A DNA stretch of 64,000 nucleotides, from the NCBI RefSeq assembly GCF_011405515.1, contig NZ_AP022671.1, positions 3,534,001 to 3,598,000 of the forward strand, in the 5' to 3' direction. Origin of the DNA: Nitrospira sp. KM1 (GTDB taxonomy: Bacteria > Nitrospirota > Nitrospiria > Nitrospirales > Nitrospiraceae). Made by a program: the position numbers and the translations under genes. The number at the start of each line of letters is the position of its first letter. Position 1 is the stretch's first letter. Positions 42,840 through 50,043 of the stretch are shown here, piece by piece. The notes beneath the pieces are model-generated. The model did no database searches, had not been told where the DNA came from, and was given only the letters and a program-made list of their open reading frames with translations.

Positions 42840-43875
42840 ATGTTCGCGCAAGCACAGCTCGCTGATCTCGATACTGTATGGGGTGTGATCGAACGATGCA
42901 GGGCCGACCTGAAGAAGCGGGGGATCTTCCGATGGGGCCACATCTATCCCACGCGCGATCTCGTCGCACAGGACATTCAAAATGGAAAATTATATGCGAT
43001 GATTGTTTCCGCTCGGGTCATCGCAGTCGTCACAGTAGATACGGCTGGAGAAGAGCAATACAAGACCGTGGAGTGGAAGACGGCCGAGCCAGCGCTGATT
43101 GTACATCGGCTTTGCGTGGAACCAACTCTGCAAGGCCGCGGCTTTGGCAGCAGAATGATGGAGTACGTGGAACGATACGCCGTACGGCATCGATGTCTAG
43201 CAGGCTGTTGAAAAATTGTTTTGGACTCCGGAAAACACAGAGCCGGGTATGATCGCTGATCGGGTCGGAAGAGCTCACAGGATGTTCAGAAAGGCTGCTG
43301 TTCTCACCCGCCCCACCCTACGCGCCAAGACGCTCCCTTCCACAGGCAAGGCCGCAGCGAGGTCCGCGACGCGAAGAATAATGAGCGTCACGTTTGCGGA
43401 CGGGCGCGAGTGCGTGAGCGTCCAGTGTCTTGAGGCGAATCGTATCCTTTCGCACCGACTGTGGGAACAGTCGTCTTCCCGGGTCTCACCCGCCCGCCCC
43501 GAGCGGCCCAAGCCGCTCTTATCCGGGCCGAACGCTGAGCCTCTGAGGTTCACGCCGTGCCGAATAAGGCACGGCACGTCTGTGAACGCCGCCGAGATGG
43601 TGAGGCGGCAGTGTCCCGCGAGAACGCAGCCTGGTGAAGACGTGTCTTGGCACGTCCGGGCGGCGGGTGACATGAGCGACTTTTTCAACATCCTGTTAAG
43701 GGTTCGGCTTGACGCCTACTCGGGCAATCCCCAGGCCCTGACCCTCTATCGTAGACGTGGCTATCGCGAAGCCGGCCAGGTAACGTTCCCGCGACGTGCG
43801 CTTCCGTTCATCTGCTTTGAATTCGAAGTGCGGCCGAATCATCGTCCGCAGGAGCGTGCCGATGGCATTCGCTAA
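42840..43875 (+). pseudogene. GNAT N-acetyltransferase gene split by a TA-flanked element
   Basis: The 5' part (42840-43199) encodes a GNAT fold including the acetyl-CoA-binding motif VEPTLQGRGFGSRMMEYVE (R/Q-G-x-G-F/S), and the frame then stops inside an inserted element. The 3' part (43699-43875) encodes RLDAYSGNPQALTLYRRRGY then REAGQVTF, the C-terminal signature of the same family. Removing 43200-43698 joins CTA to AGG in frame and yields a complete protein of about 180 residues. The element adds stop codons, so the gene is inactivated in this strain. The end (TAA at 43873-43875) overlaps the next VOC gene. Confidence 0.85.
43200..43696. mobile_element. MITE-like repeat element (497 bp) inserted in a GNAT gene
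   Basis: The left end GCAGGCTGTTGAAAAA (43200 on) and the reverse complement of the right end, ACAGGATGTTGAAAAA (to 43696), match at 14 of 16 positions. TA flanks both sides (43198-43199, 43697-43698), so a TA target duplication is supported by exact in-frame healing of the host gene. There is no transposase; open frames inside are short or have no start. It contains several hairpins, including GAGCGGC/GCCGCTC (43501-43518) and CCGTGCC/GGCACGG (43555-43574) nested inside GTTCAC/GTGAAC (43548-43587). A second TIR-like ACAGGATGTTCAGAAAGGC at about 43277 suggests a composite. Same family as 15353-15553. Confidence 0.78.
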
Positions 43876-44245
43876 GACTACCCCGATTCTCAGAATCTTC
43901 GACGAGCGCAAGGCCAAGGAATTTTATATCGCCTTCCTGGGTTTCCGGATCGATTGGGAACACCGTTTCGATGACGCGCTGCCTTTATATATGCAGATTT
44001 CAATGAGCGGATGCGTGCTTCATTTGTCGGAACATCACGGGGATTGTTGCCCGGGATCTGCGGTGCGGATAGAGACGGACCAGCTCGAGGAGTTTCACCG
44101 GCAACTGTCAGGCAAGTGTTATCCTTACGCCAAGCCGGACATTCAGCATATGCCATGGGGAAGTCGCGATCTGACCGTGGTCGATCCATTTGGAAATCGG
44201 CTGACGTTTACTGACGCCGTTTCGACTCGGGAGTCCGAGAACTAA
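43862..44245 (+). CDS. VOC family glyoxalase/bleomycin-resistance-like protein
   Basis: 127 residues, single-domain VOC fold: TPILRIFDERKAKEFYIAFL, GFRIDWEHRFDDALPLYMQI, GCVLHLSEHHGDCCPGSAVR, IETDQLEEFHRQL and MPWGSRDLTVVDPFGNRLTF. The pattern WEHRF...HLSEHHGD and SRDLTVxDPFGN resembles the BRP/dioxygenase-like (glyoxalase) group, which either bind or detoxify hydrophobic compounds. The start at 43862 overlaps the end of the GNAT reading frame. The PhnB-like gene upstream is a different VOC subgroup. Confidence 0.85.
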   Translation: MAFAKTTPILRIFDERKAKEFYIAFLGFRIDWEHRFDDALPLYMQISMSGCVLHLSEHHGDCCPGSAVRIETDQLEEFHRQLSGKCYPYAKPDIQHMPWGSRDLTVVDPFGNRLTFTDAVSTRESEN

Positions 44246-44286
44246 AGGCAGCGCTGCGGTTCCTGTAAGAACGCCATGAGAGAGCT

Positions 44287-44844
44287 ATGGGACGCGCATG
44301 GAAGTCTACCCCTCGACGGATTCACATCATCGGTGCGCCCGGCAGTGGAAAAAGCCATGCGGCCATCCAACTTTCAAAGCGAGCGGGCATACCAGCCTAC
44401 GATCTTAATGATCTGTTCTGGGACCGCAGCGTGAAACGGTATGGCGTGCGTGCTCCGGAGATTGAGCGTAATGCTTGGTTTGCCGAGCTCGTAAAGCAAG
44501 AATGTTGGATTTTCGAAGGCGTCTACCTTAGCTGGGTTCAAGCAGGATTCGACAAGGCGGATGTGATCGGCGTGCTGACTCCGTCCGCTTTGTTGCGCGA
44601 TTGGCGGATCATTAAGCGGTTCGTGTATCGCAAATTGGGTATGACGCCGGCAAAGTCGGAACGGATCATCGACCTCTGTCGACTGATTCAATGGAACCAT
44701 CAATATGAAATCGCCAATTTGAATCCTGCGCTCGAAAGCATGAAAGAGCATCGTTGGAAAACTCTCGTGTGTCTGTCCGCGGACGATCTGATCGAGCATT
44801 TGTTCGATGCCGGCGGGGCCATATGGCGGCCGTCGGCCAGGTGA
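44287..44844 (+). CDS. P-loop NTPase, adenylate-kinase-like (FlaR/topology-modulation type)
   Basis: 185 residues. The Walker A motif GAPGSGKS lies near residue 16, followed by an alpha/beta nucleotide-kinase fold with FWDRSVKRYGVRAPEIERNA (a lid-like region) and WIFEGVYLSWVQAGFDKADV (Walker-B/LID area). Such proteins are annotated as DNA topology modulation or FlaR and resemble adenylate kinases, but the substrate is unknown. The GAGAG preceding the ATG is a usable ribosome site. A methyltransferase starts 5 bp after the stop. Confidence 0.75.
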   Translation: MGRAWKSTPRRIHIIGAPGSGKSHAAIQLSKRAGIPAYDLNDLFWDRSVKRYGVRAPEIERNAWFAELVKQECWIFEGVYLSWVQAGFDKADVIGVLTPSALLRDWRIIKRFVYRKLGMTPAKSERIIDLCRLIQWNHQYEIANLNPALESMKEHRWKTLVCLSADDLIEHLFDAGGAIWRPSAR

Positions 44845-44848
44845 AGCG

Positions 44849-45595
44849 GTGATTGCCGACCTGTACGACCATCCAGATCTTTACGATGCCCTATTACCGG
44901 CAGGCAAGAATCAGGAGTTTTATCTTGATCTGGCCAGACGCCAGGATGGACCGGTATTGGAACTCGCGTGTGGAACGGGTTTGCTATCCGTGCCGATCGC
45001 GTCGGCCGGTATGCCGACATCGGGGCTCGATGTGTCCGGTCCAATGCTACAAGCGGCCAAAAGACGGGCGGTAGCCGATGGAGTGGCGATGGAGTTTATG
45101 CAGGGAGACATGCGGGACTTCACGTTTCAGCAGCGATTCGACCTTGTCTTTATCGCACGAAGCTCTCTTCAGCACATGCGTACCTCGGAAGATATGTTGT
45201 CGACGTTTGCAGCGGCGAAACGGCACCTGTCTCCTCACGGCATGTTCGTGTTCGACGTCTTCAATCCTTCCGTCAGCATATTGTCCAGGGAATCTCATCG
45301 GCGCTTCCCGGTCATGGATGTCGCAACTGATCTTCTCGGCAGACTTCGCGTGGAACGTGCTCATCGATATGATGCCGCCACACAGATCAGTCACGGCACC
45401 TGGTACATGTCCACCCAAGAGCAACAAGACGAATGGGTCGTGCCTATTACGGTCCGGTGTATCTTCCCACAGGAACTTCCGCTCTTGTTGTCGAGGGCCG
45501 GATTGGAGTTGGTCGACCGGTTCGGCGATTTATCGGGTGCAGCATTTACCTCCGAAAGTCCCAAGCAGATCTGCGTCTGCCGGGCGGTGAATTAG
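44849..45595 (+). CDS. class I SAM-dependent methyltransferase
   Basis: 248 residues from a GTG start (AGGTGAAGC upstream, 5 bp after the previous stop). Motif I is VLELACGTGLLSVPIA, then SGLDVSGPMLQAAKRRA (Asp for SAM ribose), MEFMQGDMRDFTF and LVFIARSSLQHM. The region ends with FPQELPLLLSRAGLELVDRF typical of UbiE/YrrT-like small-molecule methyltransferases. Substrate not readable. The upstream start at 44807 in the same frame would overlap the kinase gene by 38 bp and adds an unlikely Gly/Pro-rich leader. Confidence 0.85.
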   Translation: MIADLYDHPDLYDALLPAGKNQEFYLDLARRQDGPVLELACGTGLLSVPIASAGMPTSGLDVSGPMLQAAKRRAVADGVAMEFMQGDMRDFTFQQRFDLVFIARSSLQHMRTSEDMLSTFAAAKRHLSPHGMFVFDVFNPSVSILSRESHRRFPVMDVATDLLGRLRVERAHRYDAATQISHGTWYMSTQEQQDEWVVPITVRCIFPQELPLLLSRAGLELVDRFGDLSGAAFTSESPKQICVCRAVN

Positions 45596-45652
45596 CAAGG
45601 TGCAGGGCTCAAAACACAATGCGAAGCGAGAAAGTATTTTGCGATGCCAGAT

Positions 45653-45982
45653 ATGGTTGAATTGAAAACTCTCGCTCTGTTCATCGTGACTGCAGTTGCC
45701 GAGATCGTCGGCTGCTATTTGCCCTACCTATGGCTGAAGAACAATGCTCCTGCATGGTATCTTCTCCCTGCTGGTGTAAGCCTGGCGGTGTTTGCATGGC
45801 TGCTTACGCTGCATCCCGCCGCTGCGGGCCGTGTCTACGCAGCATACGGTGGTGTCTATGTCTCGGTGGCCGTACTCTGGCTCTGGCATGTCGATGGCAT
45901 CCGGCCCACTCCGTGGGATTGGCTGGGAGTAACCGTCTGTCTGTGCGGCATGGCCATTATCATGTTTGCTCCGCATCGATAA
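45653..45982 (+). CDS. ynfA: YnfA family inner-membrane protein (UPF0060)
   Basis: 109 residues with four transmembrane helices. The family core is nearly complete: [56 protein letters not shown], and C-terminal [16 protein letters not shown]. YnfA resembles small multidrug-resistance-type proteins; a transport role is suspected. The start at 45653 (MVELKT) fits the family length better than an ATG three codons upstream. Stop TAA and the next ATG overlap (TAATG at 45980-45984), coupling it to the DoxX gene. Confidence 0.88.
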   Translation: MVELKTLALFIVTAVAEIVGCYLPYLWLKNNAPAWYLLPAGVSLAVFAWLLTLHPAAAGRVYAAYGGVYVSVAVLWLWHVDGIRPTPWDWLGVTVCLCGMAIIMFAPHR

Positions 45983-46386
45983 TGCGACGGCTTCGGCCGG
46001 CTATGCGTTACGCCTATGGCGCCTTCTTTGTCGCTTCCGGATTCAATCACTTCATCAACCTGCCGTTTTATGTGAGTATCATGCCGCACTATCTCCCATG
46101 GCATGAGGTATTGGTGTATATCAGCGGCGTCGCGGAGATCGTGTTGGGTTCGGGACTGTGGGTCCCAACTTCGATGAATGTTTCCGCATGGGGGCTGATC
46201 GCTCTGTTGGTAGGCGTATTCCCGGCGAATGTGCACATGGCCCTTCATCCTGGAGACTATGCCTGGGCTCCGCCCCTTCTCCTTTGGCTGCGTCTTCCAC
46301 TTCAAGCCCTGTTGATAGCATGGGCGTATCTTTACACCAGACCATCGCTCTTGTCCGGACAGATATCTCGCCCAACTGCGCAGTAG
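45982..46386 (+). CDS. DoxX family membrane protein
   Basis: 134 residues with four membrane helices: YAYGAFFVASGFNHFINLPF, VSIMPHYLPWHEVLVYISGV, AEIVLGSGLWVPTSMNVSAW and FPANVHMALHPGD. FNHF-N-x-x-F-Y and PxYLPWHExLVYISGVAE are typical of DoxX/DoxD-like small membrane proteins. These may be linked to quinone or thiol redox stress (weak family knowledge). The start overlaps the YnfA stop as TAATG, so the pair forms a membrane-protein unit. Confidence 0.85.
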   Translation: MRRLRPAMRYAYGAFFVASGFNHFINLPFYVSIMPHYLPWHEVLVYISGVAEIVLGSGLWVPTSMNVSAWGLIALLVGVFPANVHMALHPGDYAWAPPLLLWLRLPLQALLIAWAYLYTRPSLLSGQISRPTAQ

Positions 46387-46419
46387 ACCGAGTGAATCCG
46401 CATGACACCTATCCAATAG

Positions 46420-47661
46420 ATGCACAGTCGTGGAGATCAAGAAATCGGAGGATGGGGGCCGAAAACTATCCGGGAATGGTTGTTGACTGCAGTGGCCGGG
46501 CTGATGACCCTCTGTGTGGTGATCCTCGCCTATTGCATGTTGTATCCGGTGAGATGGGATGGCCCAGGCAAACTGGGGGCGATCGCATTATGGTTCCCGC
46601 TTCACTTGCTAATGATTACCCTTGTGTCCTGCGTCTTGGCAGTCATTGCTGTCCGATCCCGTGCGCGGCTGGCCCTGTCTCTATTCGTTGCAGTGGCCGT
46701 CTTGACCTGCCTCATGTCGTTGGCGCCGGCGATCGCCATGTGGAGACAGGCGCAACGGCTGAACGTCCCGCTCTCGCTAGTCAGCTATCTGGTGCATGCA
46801 GCTAGCCTGAATTTGGGATCACCCAAAATCGAACGAACTCGAGTTTATGGCGTCTCTCAAGACGGAATGAATCTCGAACTGGATGTCTGGAGCAGCGGCC
46901 ATGCGCCGGCCGGTCCCTTGCGGCCTGCCGTGTTGATGATTCATGGAGGAGCCTGGACCCAAGGCAATCGCAGTATGTTGCCCGCATGGAACCACTGGCT
47001 CAATTCGCTCGGATATGAAGTGTTCGATGTCGACTATCGCTTAGCGCCTCCTGCGCGCTGGCAAGAGGAGGTCGGCGACATCAAAGCCGCGTTGGCTTGG
47101 GTGGCTGCCCATGCCGGCGACTATCATGTCGACTCCAGCCGGATCAGCGTCATGGGCGGGTCTGCAGGCGGAAATTTGGCCATGTTGACCGCGTATAGTT
47201 TGAACGATCGGCATCTGCCGCCGACGGGGAATGCTCGTCAGGCACCGGCACGGTGCGTCATCAATCTGTATGGACCGACCGACATGGCGTTGGGGTATCG
47301 AATCACCATGAGTCCTGATTACGTCCGGCCGAGGATGCGCTCATACATCGGCGGTACCCCGGACGAAGTTCCCGACCGATACCGGATCCTATCGCCCCTC
47401 AGTCACATCGATGCGAGCACTCCGCCTACCATTACAATTATCGGCGGCAGCGATCGCCTCGTCGCTCTGGATCATGTCAGGTTATTGGATCACGCTCTCT
47501 CGACCGCTTCCGTGCCGCATGAGACGTATGTGCTCGACGCGAATGACCATGGATTCGACGTCAACTGGGGGGGATTTGGCACGCAGATCGCCCGCGCCAA
47601 GATCCGCGAGTTTCTGACCACGTGTGACGGCGGGCCGCCGGTTTCGCTGAACGCCAATTGA
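46420..47661 (+). CDS. membrane-anchored alpha/beta hydrolase (HSL-type esterase)
   Basis: 413 residues. Three or so transmembrane helices occupy residues 17-108, followed by an HSL-family esterase domain: oxyanion-hole HGGAW (175-179), nucleophile S248 in GGSAGGN, acid D345 in GGSDRL and H377 in DANDHGFD. The complete catalytic triad implies an active carboxylesterase acting near the membrane. The membrane part is unusual for HSL esterases, which are normally soluble. It starts 33 bp after the DoxX stop and is probably part of the same plus-strand run. Confidence 0.85.
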   Translation: MHSRGDQEIGGWGPKTIREWLLTAVAGLMTLCVVILAYCMLYPVRWDGPGKLGAIALWFPLHLLMITLVSCVLAVIAVRSRARLALSLFVAVAVLTCLMSLAPAIAMWRQAQRLNVPLSLVSYLVHAASLNLGSPKIERTRVYGVSQDGMNLELDVWSSGHAPAGPLRPAVLMIHGGAWTQGNRSMLPAWNHWLNSLGYEVFDVDYRLAPPARWQEEVGDIKAALAWVAAHAGDYHVDSSRISVMGGSAGGNLAMLTAYSLNDRHLPPTGNARQAPARCVINLYGPTDMALGYRITMSPDYVRPRMRSYIGGTPDEVPDRYRILSPLSHIDASTPPTITIIGGSDRLVALDHVRLLDHALSTASVPHETYVLDANDHGFDVNWGGFGTQIARAKIREFLTTCDGGPPVSLNAN

Positions 47662-47744
47662 CAAAAATCATCGGCTCGGAAATGATACGTCCAGAAGTCT
47701 TCTTGTATGTGTGACACACTGTTGAAGGATTGCCCGCGCCACCA

Positions 47745-48038
47745 ATGATTCCCATTCATGAAATCATCGGTTTTGTGGCTGGGTTTGGAACGACGTTTGC
47801 TGCCATGCCGGACTTGATTGCCATGCTCAGGCGCCGCTCGTGCGCGGGCATGAATCCCACCATGGCCACCATCATGGGCACGTTTCAGATCGTGTGGGTG
47901 TATTATGGATATCTGATCGACTCCAAACCGGTCATGGTCTGGAACATCATCGCCGTGGCCATTAACTTTTTGACCCTCGGCGCCTACGTCTACTTTTCCT
48001 GCTCGGAAAAGCGGGATCGATCCCTCCGCGCCAACTGA
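47745..48038 (+). CDS. SemiSWEET/PQ-loop transporter
   Basis: 97 residues with three transmembrane helices: EIIGFVAGFGTTFAAMPDLI, RRSCAGMNPTMATIMGTFQI, and VMVWNIIAVAINFLTLGAY. SemiSWEETs are homodimeric sugar uniporters with a PQ loop; here the PQ is Pro-Asp (MPDL). The start at 47745 or the in-frame TTG 15 bp upstream (next to AAGGA) are both possible. It follows the esterase by about 83 bp and ends the plus-strand accessory run. Confidence 0.82.
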   Translation: MIPIHEIIGFVAGFGTTFAAMPDLIAMLRRRSCAGMNPTMATIMGTFQIVWVYYGYLIDSKPVMVWNIIAVAINFLTLGAYVYFSCSEKRDRSLRAN

Positions 48039-48080
48039 CGCCTTGTTCGGACACTCAACGACGACGCGCTATGCGATGAG

Positions 48081-48776
48081 TTATTGGTCTGAGATTTTGA
48101 CGTCGCGGAAGGTCGAAGCGATGGGACGATGGGATCCCGTCTGCGTACCGGGTCGGACGATGTGGACGGTCTTCATGCCGGCGGCGGAGGCGGCGTCGAG
48201 TTCTGCAATCACGTCGGAGAGATAGAGTACCGTTTCCGGAGGGACCGCCAACTGTTCTGCGATGCGGCTGTAGGATTGTGCATCTGCTTTCGGTCCGACA
48301 CGCGTGTCAAAAAACCTTGAGAACATATGGGTAAGGTCGCCTTGGCTCGTATGGGCGATGAACAGCCGTTGCGCCTGCTGTGATCCCGAGGAATACAGTG
48401 CGAGTTCAAGACCGTTCCCTCGCCAACTCTCGATGGTAGGCAACACGTCATCGTACAAATGTGGAACAAACGCTTTCGTAAGATAGCCCTCCTCCCAGAC
48501 CATGCCCTGAAGACCCTTCAGGCCCGTATGTTTGCGGTCTTCCTCCATCCACAAGCGCAGGACGTCGGACAGATCGTCATAGCCGGGACGTGCACCCTGT
48601 TCTTTCGCGACCGTGTCCTGGCAGAGCGCAGCCCAGTGGCGCACAGCCGGATCTTCCCGCTGCTCGTGAAGAAAGGACGACATCCGGCGCTGCGCGTATG
48701 GAAAGAGTACGTCACGTACGAAGCTGATGGGCACGATGGTGCCCTCGATGTCCATGAGCACCCGGCGAATGGTCAT
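48081..48776 (-). CDS. mtnC: acireductone synthase / enolase-phosphatase E1
   Basis: 231 residues of the HAD family: VLMDIEGTIVPISFV (catalytic Asp-x-Glu instead of the usual DxD, as in MtnC), ALYSSGSQQAQRLF, the cap FSRFFDTRVGPKADAQSYS and YLSDVIAELDAASAAGM. MtnC enolises and dephosphorylates diketo-5-methylthiopentyl-1-phosphate to acireductone in methionine salvage. Its ATG overlaps the MtnD stop (ATGA at 48776-48773), so it is last in an mtnB-mtnD-mtnC operon. Confidence 0.92.
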   Translation of the reverse strand: MTIRRVLMDIEGTIVPISFVRDVLFPYAQRRMSSFLHEQREDPAVRHWAALCQDTVAKEQGARPGYDDLSDVLRLWMEEDRKHTGLKGLQGMVWEEGYLTKAFVPHLYDDVLPTIESWRGNGLELALYSSGSQQAQRLFIAHTSQGDLTHMFSRFFDTRVGPKADAQSYSRIAEQLAVPPETVLYLSDVIAELDAASAAGMKTVHIVRPGTQTGSHRPIASTFRDVKISDQ

Positions 48777-49306
48777 GCGGTGTTCCGATACCGTTCTTCG
48801 ATGCCTGAGCCTGTGTAGTGCGGCACCCACCCGGCTTGGTCCGTAAATATCCGGATTGCCCGCACGGAAGGATTGGAGCCGAGTTCAAACCAGTGTTTGG
48901 TATTGGCCGGAACCGAAATAAGGTCGCCTGCCTGACACAGCACGGAGAACACCTCTTCCTTGTCTCGTTCGAGATGGAACCAGAACAAGCCTTCGCCCTG
49001 AACGAACATGCGGATCTCATCTTCCGTATGAGTATGTTCGCGAAGGAATTTCTCACGGATTGCCGGCAGATTCGGATTCTCCGGAGTCACGGTGACCATA
49101 TCGACCGTCCGGTAGCCTCCTGAATCCATAAAGGGTTTGAGTTTTGGCCCATAGACGGCGAGAACGTCGGCATCCGGCAGATCGGCGGAGATGGGTTCGT
49201 CGAGCAGCCACCGGTCGTAGAAGATGCCGCGATCCTTTAGAAACCTTCCGATCTCGTGGTCATTCGTGAGGTACGCCTGCTGGTCTGGTATGCGAAGAGT
49301 GGCCAT
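48773..49306 (-). CDS. mtnD: acireductone dioxygenase
   Basis: 177 residues, cupin fold: FYDRWLLDEP, REKFLREHTHTEDEIRMFVQ with the metal ligands H-x-H and Glu, GEGLFWFH, the third His in TKHWFELGSNPSVRAIRIF. ARD converts acireductone to the 2-oxo acid (Fe form) in methionine salvage. It sits between mtnB and mtnC. The start at 49306 (MATLRIPD) overlaps the end of mtnB by 47 bp; a second Met seven codons upstream also exists. Confidence 0.92.
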   Translation of the reverse strand: MATLRIPDQQAYLTNDHEIGRFLKDRGIFYDRWLLDEPISADLPDADVLAVYGPKLKPFMDSGGYRTVDMVTVTPENPNLPAIREKFLREHTHTEDEIRMFVQGEGLFWFHLERDKEEVFSVLCQAGDLISVPANTKHWFELGSNPSVRAIRIFTDQAGWVPHYTGSGIEERYRNTA

Positions 49307-49937
49307 GACTTCTTGCCTCCCGCTCACATTGTAAAAGATATTCTAATACCTCCAGATGTCGCTTGGCCGTGCCGACGTCTTTCCCCCATACATACAGTCC
49401 GTGGCCCGCCAACAGGAACCCATACGGCGGGGAAGAAGACGTAGTCAGAAGAGGCTCGATCATGGAGGCGAGCGCCGGGATATTCTGCGAATTGGGAAAT
49501 ACCGGCAGGACGACTTCGTGTTCATGCGAGGTGATGCCCTCGAGTCCTTTCAGCAGTTCCCATCCTGACAGCGACACACGACCTTCTTCCCTGGCCGCCT
49601 GCGACAGGAGCGTCGCGGCCATCGAATGCGTGTGGAAGACGGCGCCGGCATGGGTTGAGCGGTAGAGCATCAGGTGAAGGGCCGTCTCGGCGGAGGGAGT
49701 GAGTGGAGAGCCGCCGACGGCCCGCCCTGTGCTGTCAACGGCGAGGATGTGTTCGGCGCCGAGCCGCTCCTTGTCGATGCCGGAACTCGTGATCGCGCAA
49801 TAGGCGGGAGCTGCGTCAGCCGGAAGTCTGACGCTGTAATTGGTGCTTGTGCCTGGAGCCCAGCCGCAGCGATAGGTCCAGCGGGCGATCTCGGCGAGTT
49901 GATCCGCATACGAGGTTAATTCAAACGGCACCGACAT
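49260..49937 (-). CDS. mtnB: methylthioribulose-1-phosphate dehydratase
   Basis: 225 residues of the class II aldolase/AraD family: ARWTYRCGWAPGTSTNYSVR, CAITSSGIDKERLG, SAETALHLMLYRSTHAGAVF, the zinc-binding HTHSMAATLL and AGHGLYVWGKD. This is the MtnB pattern of the methionine salvage pathway. GGGGGTGA precedes the ATG. The 3' end overlaps the mtnD start by 47 bp, so translation is probably coupled. No mtnA or mtnK lies in the window; the first steps of salvage must be elsewhere. Confidence 0.92.
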   Translation of the reverse strand: MSVPFELTSYADQLAEIARWTYRCGWAPGTSTNYSVRLPADAAPAYCAITSSGIDKERLGAEHILAVDSTGRAVGGSPLTPSAETALHLMLYRSTHAGAVFHTHSMAATLLSQAAREEGRVSLSGWELLKGLEGITSHEHEVVLPVFPNSQNIPALASMIEPLLTTSSSPPYGFLLAGHGLYVWGKDVGTAKRHLEVLEYLLQCEREARSHGHSSHTRPAGVPHE

Positions 49938-50043
49938 GTCGCGTCACCCCCGGCAATTTCCGAAAATCCTGAGTTCGTCTCCGAGCGCGTGCGGGTGGCG
50001 AAGCGGCCGGCGACTCCCAGGGGGAAAACAGAAGACGTTCATG

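Noticed and set aside
43275-43691. 138-residue minus-strand frame in the element
   Set aside because: No recognizable domain or start site, and it follows the hairpins; it is chance coding in a GC-rich repeat.
43216-43875. 219-residue open frame spanning the element
   Set aside because: Most of it is inside the insertion element; only its last part is the true 3' end of the GNAT gene. The start has no ribosome site.
45730-45981. N-terminal extension of the DoxX frame across ynfA
   Set aside because: The frame is open, but the conserved DoxX protein starts at 45982 with the TAATG overlap, and the extension lies inside ynfA in a Cys-rich shadow frame.
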